Below, piece after piece: positions 1 to 8,113 of a stretch of DNA of 26,434 bases. Source of the DNA: Cymbomonas tetramitiformis. Lineage: Eukaryota > Chlorophyta > Pyramimonadophyceae > Pyramimonadales > Pyramimonadaceae. The notes below the pieces were generated by a model. It had not been told where the DNA came from, searched no databases, and saw only the letters and a program-made list of their open reading frames with translations. The stretch is from NCBI GenBank assembly GCA_001247695.2, contig LGRX02035027.1, forward strand, positions 1-26,434. The letters run 5' to 3'. Numbering within the stretch: the stretch's first letter is position 1; each line of letters opens with the position of its first letter. The position numbers and the translations under genes are program-made.

Positions 1-1300
1 CCCAGGGTATCAAACATGATGTCTTCCCCAGTTCCTTATGGGGAAACCTGGTGCCGTGCGGAAGCGTTGCCGAGTGACGACTTGTTCGTCGTTGTGGAGG
101 GTACCGTCGGTACCCTAAGATGCATTAGGTCATGCACAAGTTATATATAAGGTGGGGTGTGGATTGAGGCCGGATTGGTTGTTCGAATGCGCGTGGGCGC
201 TCTGAGCTTCCCTGCGGGGCGGAGGGGTGCGAAATGCGGATGTGGCTAACTCGGGTGGGTGCGGCGGAAGGGGCTGGAAACAGCCATCGAAGGTGTATTG
301 ATCAGCGTGGTGGTGACATAAATTAATCACTTTTTAGCGAGGAATCCAAATATCAACTTAATTTGCCCACCCGACGAAGTCTTGAGGTCGTAAGGGGAGC
401 GGGGGCGAAGGGGGGGGCGAAGGCAGGGTGAGGTAGTGAAATTCATGGAAATCATGCTTGTTATCAAGGCCATACCTAAATTCCGTAATTTTGGTAGCGC
501 GCTAGGACAAGTGAGGGGGGATTGTACTAGAAGTGTTTTTCAACGTAGAACATAAATTTGGGGTCCTTTACACGATTCAGGATAGATAAGAGGGCGAAAT
601 CGCACTTTCAAAATTGGTGAAAATCTTCCACGATTCTTGTGGTAGGCTGAGGTGGGGTGGCGTGGGGCGGTTGGCTTAAGGGTGAGTGGGAATGGTGAGA
701 TGGGGTCGTGGGTGGCAAAATACATCCATCGGGATGTGTTTGACTTTGTACTAACGCCATGGGTCGGTTGGCATCGAACTTCGCCCGAGATGGTGGGGTG
801 CACTCAGGGGGTGGCCACAGGGGGTGTCCGATTTAAGGCTGGGGGCTGAGTGTGAGGGTGTTGAAGAATGATGATGCGTGACGACAGGCGCTGGGGCTTC
901 CGCTGGGCTTTTTCAAGAGCCCAAATCTGGCGTATAGCATGAACGTAAGGTAAGGTAATTCACTTCATGCCAAGAGCAAGACGATAAAGGTCAGAGGTAG
1001 GTAATTCACTTCATGCCAAGACAATAAACGTCAGAGGTAGTAAGTAAGGTATGGTAATTTGGTCCGGTTCCAAATCATAAGGAGCAGAGGGACCTGCCCC
1101 GTGTATCTTTCATTATAGATTATTGAGCATAGGATTTAGGATAGCGATAATCGACTGAAATCGATGGTCAAAATTTGCACGACTCGTGATTGGAGGATGG
1201 AGTCCTCCGAAAGCTCGGATCCTCAAATTCCTGAACTCCATCCATCGGATTCGAATTCCTCATTCTGTGATGCCATTGGACACTGCTCCACACGTCCACT
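1..1300. other. Non-coding region left of element A
   Basis: No reading frame here looks like a real protein: the open frames are short, low-complexity and on both strands. The base composition varies from G-rich tracts (around 395-430 and 655-850) to AT-rich stretches. Small structures seen are an 8-bp inverted repeat with a 3-nt loop at 98-116 (two GGTACC sites around GTC), a tandem repeat at 955-1040, and a 6-bp inverted repeat GGAGGA/TCCTCC near 1192-1208. I see no gene, RNA gene or recognisable element terminus. Confidence 0.6.
955..1040. repeat. Short imperfect tandem repeat, two copies of about 46 bp
   Basis: The 20-nt string at 955-974 is repeated exactly at 1001-1020, and the copies also share the motif GTCAGAGGTAG (990-1000 and 1030-1040). 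The second copy is a few bases shorter in the middle. It is a local duplication of unknown meaning and does not code for protein. Confidence 0.75.
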
Positions 1301-1950
1301 GTCTTCGCGTCTATCCGTATCGTTTACGATTGAAAAATCGTAATCGGCTGTGCTCTGTCGTGTGAACTGACTCTCTCGTGTTTGTCCTCTCGTCTGTGTC
1401 GTCGTGTCGTGTGCTCGTGTCTCGTCGTCGTGGGAGACGAAGCTCTCGGCACTCGGGGCTCGTGTAAATAATTGAGAAATTTATTTCTAAATTATTTTGG
1501 AAGTACGGGGGAGAAAATTTCTGCTTGCAAAAAATGAGCCCGAGGCTCGACGAGGACATGTGAATTTTTTGCGGATTTTCTCCCGAGGATTTCTCAAGGC
1601 AGAGCCGAGCAATCCGCGGGGTCGACTTCTCTGTGTTCTGATTGGCTACGGGGTCACGGGGGAACCGTGACAGTCGAGTCAGATCTGTGTTCAGGCAGAG
1701 CCGGAACACAGAGGTGCTTTCTGATTGGTTGAGCGACATCTGTGTTCATGCGGAGCATGCGACACAGATGTCCAGTTTGCAAGGCTTGTGTCGCTTGGGC
1801 GGAGCCCGTGAAGATGAAGAGACTTTCGGAGCTTTTAAAATAAGCTGCGACAGTTCACTTCACTTCATTCTGCGAGAACTTCGGGCTCCGAGTCTACCAA
1901 TTCAAAAAGTTTAAAAATTCAAACAAGTTCTCGTAGAATTTTTGAAAGCA
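1300..1950 (+). promoter_or_regulatory. Structured 5' leader of element A
   Basis: The leader is packed with perfect inverted repeats: 1324-1343 (8-bp stem, GAAA loop), 1653-1671 (GTCACGG/CCGTGAC), 1685-1711 (CTGTGTTC/GAACACAG), 1736-1771 (10-bp ACATCTGTGT/ACACAGATGT with an inner CATGC/GCATG stem and GGA loop), and 1873-1933 (CGAGAACTT/AAGTTCTCG), which brackets the 26-bp repeat just before the gag start. Hairpins 1 and 3 are each preceded by the phrase TTCTGATTGG. A TCGTG-rich low-complexity stretch lies at 1375-1436. The role is inferred: an RNA leader for packaging, translation control or reverse-transcription priming. Confidence 0.45.
1887..1912 (+). repeat. 26-bp direct repeat, copy 1 (before element A gag)
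   Basis: Identical to 4375-4400. This copy lies in the loop of the 9-bp stem 1873-1881/1925-1933, upstream of the gag start. An exact 26-bp match between the leader and the RT break point is unlikely by chance. Confidence 0.85.
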
Positions 1951-3168
1951 ATGGCAGCAGAAATGAATGCAGTAAACAGCGGATCGGAGGCGGAGATTAA
2001 GACCGTGTACGGGGACCTGAGACTGGTGACGCGTATGCTAGCGATGAACGGTGGAGTGGAAAAGAAGTGTGACGCGGTAGCGCCAGCGTTGGATCGGTGC
2101 GTTCGTTTCTTTGAGAAAGCAGACGTGGAGAGCGCGGGTGAGATGCTGGACTATGCGGTGGCGCTCGGCGTCTTTACGCCTGCGGTGCGGAACGACAGAG
2201 GAAAGGTGACGGAGAAGGCGATTCTGAAACCGCCAGCGAGGGAGAGACCGGCTTTCGTGGCAGCGCTGGTGGAGGCAGCAGAGCAGTGCGTGGAGGTGCT
2301 GGTCACGCAGATGGGCTTCAAGCCCCCGGAGGTGCCGCAGCAGTCGGCGTCAGGGCACCGTTCCGGCGACAAGCGGGCGCGGGAGGACGAAAGTGAGAAT
2401 GAAGAGGAGGAGGAAGCGGATGACACTGTGTTTGAGGAGGGGGAAGAGGTTGCGACGGCGGAGAGGACCAAGCGAGGTAAGAAAGGTGCAGGTATCTCGC
2501 CGGATGATCTGGCGCGGGACGAGGACCTGAAGCGACGGATGGACGCGTTCCTGATGCAGAAGGTGGCGGGCTATGTGCCCGCAACAGGAAAAGGTGAAAG
2601 CTCGTTCCTCGCTCTGAGGGAGGCGCCTTGCGCGAAGCTGAGGAAGCAGATTGTTGCTGACCCAGTTTCGGGAGAGATGAGGTCGGTGTCGGTTCCGCGT
2701 CTGACAAAAGCGCAGTTCTTGGCGCAAAACATGAAGATGGTAGAAAAGATTGAGCCTGAGTCGGAGCGGGAGCACTTTTTGAACTATGTTTCTTGGATTG
2801 TGAGCCTGGACAACAGGTATGCGTGGTCGGACCTGTATGACTTTGACACGCAGGTTCGGGATGACATGATTGCGGGAAGGATTGTGTCGTGGGACCCAAT
2901 ACAGTTGGGTTTCCGTTTCCAGTACCAGTTTCTGGAGACCCTGGGGGAGGCGAGCCGGCGTCTTCTCGACGACAAGGGCAGCCGAGGGAAGGGCACTCGT
3001 GACACCCGGGACAAAGTGGAAAAGGTTAAGGTGACCGGAAGGACGCGGTGTGTGACTTCTTTCAACTCGCGCGCGGGTGTAAGAAAGGGAAGGATTGTGG
3101 ATTTATCCACGCGTGCCGCAAGTGCAAGTCGGCAGCGCACGGGGCGTCGGAATGCGAAAAATGACTAG
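1951..3168 (+). CDS. gag: Element A gag-like protein (zinc knuckle in a shifted frame)
   Basis: The first ATG of this open frame is at 1951; an in-frame TTG lies at 1942. The predicted protein of about 405 residues has an N-terminal helical part, an acidic stretch near residues 145-170 and a basic segment after it, and its middle (around residues 235-345) looks like a compact nucleocapsid-type domain. In this frame the C-terminus is basic nonsense, but one frame back, between about 3042 and 3161, the DNA reads through a CCCH-like motif and then a clean CCHC zinc knuckle (C-X2-C-X4-H-X4-C, 3120-3155). That frame has a TAA at 3027-3029, so the switch must fall at about 3030-3056. I see no convincing slippery heptamer, so a one-base indel is the likeliest cause; programmed -1 frameshifting is the alternative. 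The frame with the knuckle runs into the UGA before pol. Identification as gag rests on position and the knuckle. Confidence 0.65.
   Translation: MAAEMNAVNSGSEAEIKTVYGDLRLVTRMLAMNGGVEKKCDAVAPALDRCVRFFEKADVESAGEMLDYAVALGVFTPAVRNDRGKVTEKAILKPPARERPAFVAALVEAAEQCVEVLVTQMGFKPPEVPQQSASGHRSGDKRAREDESENEEEEEADDTVFEEGEEVATAERTKRGKKGAGISPDDLARDEDLKRRMDAFLMQKVAGYVPATGKGESSFLALREAPCAKLRKQIVADPVSGEMRSVSVPRLTKAQFLAQNMKMVEKIEPESEREHFLNYVSWIVSLDNRYAWSDLYDFDTQVRDDMIAGRIVSWDPIQLGFRFQYQFLETLGEASRRLLDDKGSRGKGTRDTRDKVEKVKVTGRTRCVTSFNSRAGVRKGRIVDLSTRAASASRQRTGRRNAKND
3030..3164 (+). CDS. Element A gag C-terminus: CCCH-like and CCHC zinc motifs, ends at UGA
   Basis: In the frame shared with pol, the codons from about 3045 to 3161 read C-DFFQLARG-C-KKGKD-C-GFI-H followed by C-RK-C-KSAA-H-GASE-C. 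The first is a CCCH-like finger, the second a retroviral-type zinc knuckle that binds nucleic acid in gag proteins. This frame stops at TGA 3162-3164 and pol continues in the same frame. It was very probably the original end of gag before an indel separated it from the upstream part. Confidence 0.65.
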   Translation, partial: GDRKDAVCDFFQLARGCKKGKDCGFIHACRKCKSAAHGASECEK

Positions 3169-3170
3169 CA
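3156..3170 (+). promoter_or_regulatory. Candidate UGA readthrough signal between gag and pol of element A
   Basis: The frame carrying the zinc knuckle reads GAA AAA TGA CTA GCA and then pol without any shift. UGA followed by CUA is a known leaky context in several viral and cellular readthrough genes. A single leaky stop would give a gag-pol fusion in low amount. Function here is inferred from context only. Confidence 0.5.
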
Positions 3171-4445
3171 GTGGTAGAGGAGGAACGGGAGGAGGTACGG
3201 GAGCCGGTTTCGCCTGTATTGAGGGAACCGGCAGGAGGAAAGGAGGAGGCAGCGCGGAAGAGGGCGCGCAAGCCGGAGAGGACCTGGACAGCGAAGTTTT
3301 TGGCGTTGTTCACCGCGGTGGGAGTATCGCTGGCGTCATACGGCGTGCCGGAGGCAGACCACCGACAGTACCTGCAGGATGTGGAGGCGGTGGGCGCAGT
3401 GGTGTCGCCACTTACGCTGCGGGCGGACAGATGGGCGCAGGCAGCCTGGGGGTTGCCGGGCGCGGAAGCAGTGGTTCGGGGGATTGCTACGGGTTTCTCG
3501 TGGCAGCAGGCTGAGCCAGAGGAGTTCTTCCGAGTGGAGAACTATGTGCCACCGGAGCACGAGGAGAAGGTCGAGATGAAGCTGCAAGAGGAAGAGGCAG
3601 CGGGAAGGATGGTGCGCACAGATGTTGAAAGTGTGCCCGGTGTGTCTGCTCTTGGGATTGTACTAAGAGTTGTGGATGGAAAGGTGAAAGAGAGGATTGT
3701 GCACGACCTGTCTAGACCTGTAGGACTGTCTGTGAACGACAATTGTGAGATTGACAAGAGAAGGTTCCAGTCTGTGGAGGAAGCCTTTGGTCTGTTGCAG
3801 CCATACAGTTTTATGGCCAAGATTGACTTGAAAAGTGCGTACAGATTTGTGGGGATTGCTGCGCCACTGTGGAGGTTCTTGGCGAGTGAGTTCGGAGGAG
3901 TGCTGAGGATTGACACGAGGTTTCCCTTCGGGGTCAAAGCTGCCCCGGGGCTCTTTCACGACATAACTCAACTGGTGAAATTGATGATGCAGCAGAGAGG
4001 CTTCCCGGGGATTGTGGTGTACTTGGATGACTTTATTTTGGTGGCTGACTCGGAAGAGGATTGTCAGCGGGGGTTTGAGATGCTGCTGAAGCTTGTTGAG
4101 TATTTGGGATTTGAGGTGGCCCCGGAGAAGGTGGAGTCACCTAGGCAGGATTTGGTCTTCTTAGGAATTAGACTGCAGTCCAACTACTCAGGACTGGGGA
4201 TTGTGACGATGAGTGTGGAGGAGAGCCGAGTCCAGAAGGTGGCCTTAGCCTGCAGAGAGATGGCAGTGCTGAAGACAGTGAGAGTAAAGGAGGTGCAGAG
4301 GTTGGTGGGCCAGTTGATGTTTTGTGCACGGGTAGTGTACGGGGCCAAGATGTTTCTGAGGTCGCCAAGATGTGTCCGAGTCTACCAATTCAAAAAGTTT
4401 CCCACACCCGACCGCCCGGAAGCAAGGAAGTTGCAGAAGCCGTGA
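3171..4445 (+). CDS. pol: Element A reverse transcriptase, truncated
   Basis: The frame is open from just after the UGA at 3162-3164; the first plausible codon is GTG at 3171, but synthesis as a gag-pol fusion is more likely. The 424-residue reading contains an RT fingers and palm domain: the motif VLRVVDGKVKERIVHDLS (fingers), motif A KIDLKSAYR, motif B-like FPFGVKAAPGLFH, and the catalytic YLDD followed by FILVADS, then the FLGIRL motif and the start of the thumb (VKEVQRLVGQLMF). After about residue 398 family likeness stops, right at the 26-bp repeat at 4375, and about two dozen unrelated codons lead to a TGA. RNase H and everything beyond is missing, so it cannot support retrotransposition alone. 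RT homology is clear; the element class is not. Confidence 0.85.
   Translation: MVEEEREEVREPVSPVLREPAGGKEEAARKRARKPERTWTAKFLALFTAVGVSLASYGVPEADHRQYLQDVEAVGAVVSPLTLRADRWAQAAWGLPGAEAVVRGIATGFSWQQAEPEEFFRVENYVPPEHEEKVEMKLQEEEAAGRMVRTDVESVPGVSALGIVLRVVDGKVKERIVHDLSRPVGLSVNDNCEIDKRRFQSVEEAFGLLQPYSFMAKIDLKSAYRFVGIAAPLWRFLASEFGGVLRIDTRFPFGVKAAPGLFHDITQLVKLMMQQRGFPGIVVYLDDFILVADSEEDCQRGFEMLLKLVEYLGFEVAPEKVESPRQDLVFLGIRLQSNYSGLGIVTMSVEESRVQKVALACREMAVLKTVRVKEVQRLVGQLMFCARVVYGAKMFLRSPRCVRVYQFKKFPTPDRPEARKLQKP
4375..4400 (+). repeat. 26-bp direct repeat, copy 2 (RT break point of element A)
   Basis: Exact copy of 1887-1912. It lies where the RT reading frame ceases to look like RT, which suggests that a leader or terminal-repeat sequence was joined to the RT by deletion or template switching. 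Confidence 0.85.
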
Positions 4446-4580
4446 GGCCTGCAGTTGGGCTGACTCTTCGGCAACCCTGGTTGCAGACCACCTCCCTAGA
4501 AGTCCTCAAAGTTTGTAGTGAAACAAAGGTGCTTCTGAGCACCACCCATGTCTCGGAAATTATCTCCCTGGGAAGTACTT
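4401..4580. other. Non-coding junction between element A and the 40-bp array
   Basis: After the tail of the broken RT frame (to 4445) no gene is visible. Two small hairpins can be seen: GCAACC/GGTTGC near 4470-4484 and GGTGCT/AGCACC near 4528-4544. This could be the 3' end of element A or host flank. Confidence 0.4.
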
Positions 4581-5975
4581 CCTAGGACAAGACTCTAGCG
4601 GCAAGCTCATCGCGCGGCCTCCTCGGACAAGACTCTCGCGGCGAGCTCATCGCGCGGCCTCCTAGGACAAGAGTCACGCGGCGAGCTCATCGCGCGGCCT
4701 CCTAGGACAAGAGTCACGCGGCGAGCTCATCGCCCGGCCTCCTAGGACAAGACTCTCGCGGCGAGCTCATCCCGCGGCCTCCTAGGACAAGAGTCTCGCG
4801 GCGAGCTCATCGCAAGGCCTCCTAGGACAAGACTCTCGCGGCGAGCTCATCGCGCGGCCTCCTAGGACAAGACTCTCGCGGCGAGCTCATCGCGCGGCCT
4901 CCTAGGACAAGAGTCTCGCGGCGAGCTCATCGCGCAGCCTCCTCGGACAAGAGTCTCGCGGCGAGCTCATCGCGCGGCCTCCTAGGACAAGAGTCACGCG
5001 GCGAGCTCATCGCGCGGCCTCCTAGGACAAGAGTCACGCGGCGAGCTCATCGCGCGGCCTCCTAGGACAAGAGTCACGCGGCGAGCTCATCGCGCGGCCT
5101 CCTAGGACAAGAGTCACGCGGCGAGCTCATCGCGCGGCCTCCTAGGACAAGAGTCACGCGGCGAGCTCATCGCGCGGCCTCCTAGGACAAGAGTCACGCG
5201 GCGAGCTCATCGCGCGGCCTCCTAGGACAAGACTCTCGCGGCAAGCTCATCCCGCGGCCTCCTAGGACAAGAGTCTCGCGGCGAGCTCATCGCAAGACCT
5301 CCTAGGACAAGAGTCTCGCGGCGAGCTCATCGCGCGGCCTCCTAGGGAGGACATCGTAAGAGTCACGCGGCGAGCTCATCGCGCGGCCTCCTAGGACAAG
5401 CCTCTCGCGGCGAGCTCATCGCGCGGCCTCCTAGGACAAGAGTCTCGCGGCGAGTTCATCGCGCGGCCTCCTAGGACAAGAGTCTCGCGGCGAGCTCATC
5501 GCGCGGCCTCCTAGGACAAGAGTCACGCGGCGAGCTCATCGCGCGGCCTCCTAGGACAAGAGTCACGCGGCGAGCTCATCGCGCGGCCTCCTAGGACAAG
5601 CCTCTCGCGGCGAGCTCATCGCGCAGCCTCCTCGGACAAGAGTCTCGCGGCGAGCTCATCGCGCGGCCTCCTAGGACAAGAGTCACGCGGCGAGCTCATC
5701 GCGCGGCCTCCTAGGACAAGAGTCACGCGGCGAGCTCATTGCGCGGCCTCCTAGGACAAGACTCTCGCGGCGAGCTCATCCCGCGGCCTCCTAGGACAAG
5801 AGTCTCGCGGCGAGCTCATCGCAAGGCCTCCTAGGACAAGACTCTCGCGGCGAGCTCATCGCGCGGCCTCCTAGGACAAGACTCTCGCGGCGAGCTCATC
5901 GCGCGGCCTCCTAGGACAAGAGTCTCGCGGCGAGCTCATCGCGCGGCCTCCTAGGACAAGAGTCTCGCGGCGAGT
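4581..5975. repeat. 40-bp minisatellite, left array (about 35 copies)
   Basis: Head-to-tail units of 40 bp, each starting CCTAGGACAAG and holding GAGCTC and a near-palindromic CGCGG...CGCGCGG part. Variants affect a few fixed positions (GAGTCT/GACTCT/GAGTCAC, CGCGCGG/CCCGCGG/GCAAGG). The variant pair CCCGCGG then GCAAGG recurs at about 4770, 5250 and 5780, spacing about 480 and 530 bp, which shows higher-order duplication of 12-13 units. One unit near 5345 carries an extra 9 bp or so. The period is not a multiple of three and no frame stays open, so it is non-coding. Confidence 0.95.
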
Positions 5976-6053
5976 TCAGATGTGGTGAATCCACAACCCA
6001 CTGCCTCGGAAGCAACTGCAGGGCTACATCATCGGTGCCCTGCAAGTCCAACC
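5976..6053 (-). repeat. Split direct repeat B2 (3' end of element C)
   Basis: 78 nt identical to 9853-9930. Its outer edge is the junction with the left minisatellite array, so it marks the 3' end of element C. Confidence 0.9.
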
Positions 6054-6072
6054 GGGAGGGCTGGGTCGGGTA

Positions 6073-6156
6073 CAATTAAATTAAAATTGGTACAGCCACC
6101 TTTCCAGGGGTAGACCCAAATAATAAAGCTAGGTTAACAGTTCCAGAATGTTACGG
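6073..6156 (-). repeat. Split direct repeat A2, 3' part
   Basis: 84 nt matching 16387-16470 (A1) with one mismatch, C at 16425 versus T at 6111. Its right edge includes the 13-bp copy CAGAATGTTACGG (6144-6156) that recurs at 9537-9549, on the other side of element B. Confidence 0.9.
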
Positions 6157-8111
6157 CTTCGCAGGCCGGTGGCCAGGGCTTCCAGCTCCCTGAACCAGGA
6201 CTGTCCCGGCCAGTACGGAGCCACCACCGTAGCAGCGGCCCCCTCCTCCCGCAGCTTGTGCGCCACCTCGTCCAGCAGCGCCCACGGGGGGTTCACCCAA
6301 TTGTTCTCCCCCCGCCAGTCGTACGTCAGAGAGTCCACACCTTCGCACTTCGGGTCTTTCCACGCAGCGTAGTACCGAGGAAGCTGCGCGGAGATCTCGG
6401 AAGCGAACCGGTCGACTGTGTAGGGCCCCCACTGCTTGTTGGCCCACACGAACCAGTCTCGATTCAGCCTCCAGTCGTCCAAATCCTCGCAACGCGAAAG
6501 GTTGTCGGCCCACACGTTGGCCTCGCTGCGGATGTACCGAGCCTGCAACTCGATGTCGTGCAGATCCAGTAGCAGCCAGAGTCTCCTCATTCTCCTCATC
6601 AGGTCCGGGTTTCTGGAGGTGAAGTGTGACAGCATCGCCACCACCGCCTGGTTGTCGCAGTAGAGTCGTACGACCTTGCCCTCCAGCTCCTGCAAGAACG
6701 CCTGTACGGTCTTGTACACGGCCTCCAGTTCTAGGTGCGTAATGTGCCAGCAGCGCATCTCGTCTGGCCAGAAACCTCGCGCGGGGAACTTCAGGTTCAG
6801 CACTCCTCCCCACGCCGTCATCGAAGAGTCCGTGTGCACCTTCGCTCTCGTCGGGGATCTCCAGATTTTGCGTCCGTTCCACCTGCTCATCACAGGCAGC
6901 CTGGACCACCATTCTAAGTCCCCCCGAGCTGAACGTGAGATTTTTACCTTCGCTCCCCAGCTGCGTTTCTCCGCCAGCACGAAGTAGAGCTCCCGTAGGT
7001 AGAGCCGCGCCGCTGGTACTGCCAAGTACACGGATTGGCAGAGTCCCGTGAAGGACGCCAGTCTCCTGGCAGGAATCCACCTCCGATTTCTCGCTGCATC
7101 GCACAGGATCTCCTTCGCCTTTGCGTGGATTTTGTGCACCCGTCGTTCTGTCACACGGAATTGTCCCAGCTTCAGGTCCACCTCCAGCCCGAGGTGCTCC
7201 ACCACCTGCGTTGGCTCCCAGTGGCCCTTCTTCTCGTTCCGCCGTAGGCCAAGTCGATGAAGCACCAGTTGAACTTTTTCTCGACGCAGAAAGCCTTCTC
7301 GCTGAGAGTCGACCAGCACCAGAAAATCGTCCATGTACGGTAGCACTCGCATTCCACTGTGACGGTTCGCGTCCCCGCCAGCACCACCGGTCCTGCGACG
7401 GACTGACCATCGCTGTCGTACTGCGGAACCGTCCCGCAGTCTTTTGATTTCTCTGCGATCCTCCGCCGCCTGTGGCGAACGCAAAGCCTCCACCATCACG
7501 CGTACGAACTTGCAGAAAACTCTCGGAGAGTCGCTCCATCCGAACGGCATCGCTGAACATTGAAGCAGGTCCCCTTGCAGGTCGAACTGCATGAACTTCT
7601 GGAAGTCCGGGTGGATTCCCAGCGCGTGAAAACCGTCCTGGAGGTCGAAGCTGAAGCACCAGTCGCCCGGTTTCGCCAGTCTCCTTAGTTTCTTCAGCGT
7701 CTCCATCTTCACACGATTTTTTACACACCACTGGTTCAGCCATCGGAAGTCCACCACCAGTCTCCACTTGTTCGTACCCGGTTTCGGCACCAAAAAAGCG
7801 CGCGAAACGTGAGATCTTCTCGTCGCTCTCGTCCAGGCCCCGTTCTCTAGCAGCCTCTCCTTCTCCGCGTCCAGCCACACCTGCTGCTGCCGCGTCGCAT
7901 CCCTCAGTGACACCCCGTGGTCGAACGGAGGTGGAGGCCCGCGCTTCCACCTCAACTTCACCCCGTGAGTAATCCATTGCATCACCTCGGAACTGGCGCC
8001 CGCCGCGCGCCATGCTCCCCTCCGCTGTCTCACCCGCTGCTGCAAGGTGAGTTTCCCCCGTCCAGCGCCCGGAGAGGGCTGTTGCGCTGGAGGGGGTGGC
8101 GGCACGCACAT
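6129..8111 (-). CDS. pol: Element B pol: reverse transcriptase, RNase H and methyltransferase-like domain, 3'-truncated
   Basis: The start is ATG at 8111, which overlaps the gag stop as TGATG; GTG at 8114 is also in frame. In the 661-residue reading from 8114, RT spans about residues 90-330 with motif A FSFDLQDGFHAL (153-164), FGWSDSP (191-197) and catalytic YMDD (260-263). RNase H spans about 423-545 with D429 (HTDSS), E463, D487 (YCDNQ) and D537 (WADNLS). A DIRS-type adenine-methyltransferase-like domain follows (565-650) with TVDRFAS, and WVNPPW at 606-611. The last residues, from R654 to the stop (TAG, 6129-6131), are read from the A2 repeat of element C, not from element B. The protein therefore ends abruptly and lacks any YR. 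The product would copy RNA into DNA and degrade the RNA strand of hybrids; the role of the methyltransferase-like part is unknown. Confidence 0.9.
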   Translation of the reverse strand: MCVPPPPPAQQPSPGAGRGKLTLQQRVRQRRGAWRAAGASSEVMQWITHGVKLRWKRGPPPPFDHGVSLRDATRQQQVWLDAEKERLLENGAWTRATRRSHVSRAFLVPKPGTNKWRLVVDFRWLNQWCVKNRVKMETLKKLRRLAKPGDWCFSFDLQDGFHALGIHPDFQKFMQFDLQGDLLQCSAMPFGWSDSPRVFCKFVRVMVEALRSPQAAEDRREIKRLRDGSAVRQRWSVRRRTGGAGGDANRHSGMRVLPYMDDFLVLVDSQREGFLRREKVQLVLHRLGLRRNEKKGHWEPTQVVEHLGLEVDLKLGQFRVTERRVHKIHAKAKEILCDAARNRRWIPARRLASFTGLCQSVYLAVPAARLYLRELYFVLAEKRSWGAKVKISRSARGDLEWWSRLPVMSRWNGRKIWRSPTRAKVHTDSSMTAWGGVLNLKFPARGFWPDEMRCWHITHLELEAVYKTVQAFLQELEGKVVRLYCDNQAVVAMLSHFTSRNPDLMRRMRRLWLLLDLHDIELQARYIRSEANVWADNLSRCEDLDDWRLNRDWFVWANKQWGPYTVDRFASEISAQLPRYYAAWKDPKCEGVDSLTYDWRGENNWVNPPWALLDEVAHKLREEGAAATVVAPYWPGQSWFRELEALATGLRSRNILELLT

Positions 8112-8113
8112 CA
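8109..8113 (-). promoter_or_regulatory. Overlapping stop-start TGATG joining element B gag and pol
   Basis: On the minus strand gag ends GCG TGA and pol begins ATG TGC, sharing the A of TGATG. Such overlaps are used for termination-coupled reinitiation in several retroelements and viruses. The use here is inferred. Confidence 0.5.

Larger units (their letters stand above)
1300..4580 (+). mobile_element. Element A: truncated gag-pol retroelement
   Basis: The region contains, in order, a hairpin-rich leader, a gag-like gene ending in zinc-finger motifs, and an RT whose catalytic motif reads YLDD. The RT stops just after the palm domain; no RNase H, integrase or tyrosine recombinase follows before the minisatellite at 4581. 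A 26-bp direct repeat lies before gag (1887-1912) and exactly at the point where the RT reading loses its family character (4375-4400). The element is therefore an internally deleted or 3'-truncated copy. The RT style resembles YR-class elements more than LINEs, but without the missing domains the class is uncertain. Outer limits are estimates; no terminal repeats or target duplication were found. Confidence 0.65.

Noticed and set aside
98..116. GGTACC hairpin similar to a GTACCGTAGGTACC string at 9345-9358
   Set aside because: Only about a dozen bases are shared, the flanks differ, and short palindromes of this kind occur by chance.
1311..1739. 142-residue minus-strand frame in the leader of element A
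   Set aside because: It covers the hairpins and the TCGTG-rich stretch, has Arg/Thr-rich low-complexity sequence and no support.
4581..5975. CRISPR-like array
   Set aside because: Units are contiguous 40-bp repeats with no unique spacers, in a eukaryotic context; it is a minisatellite.
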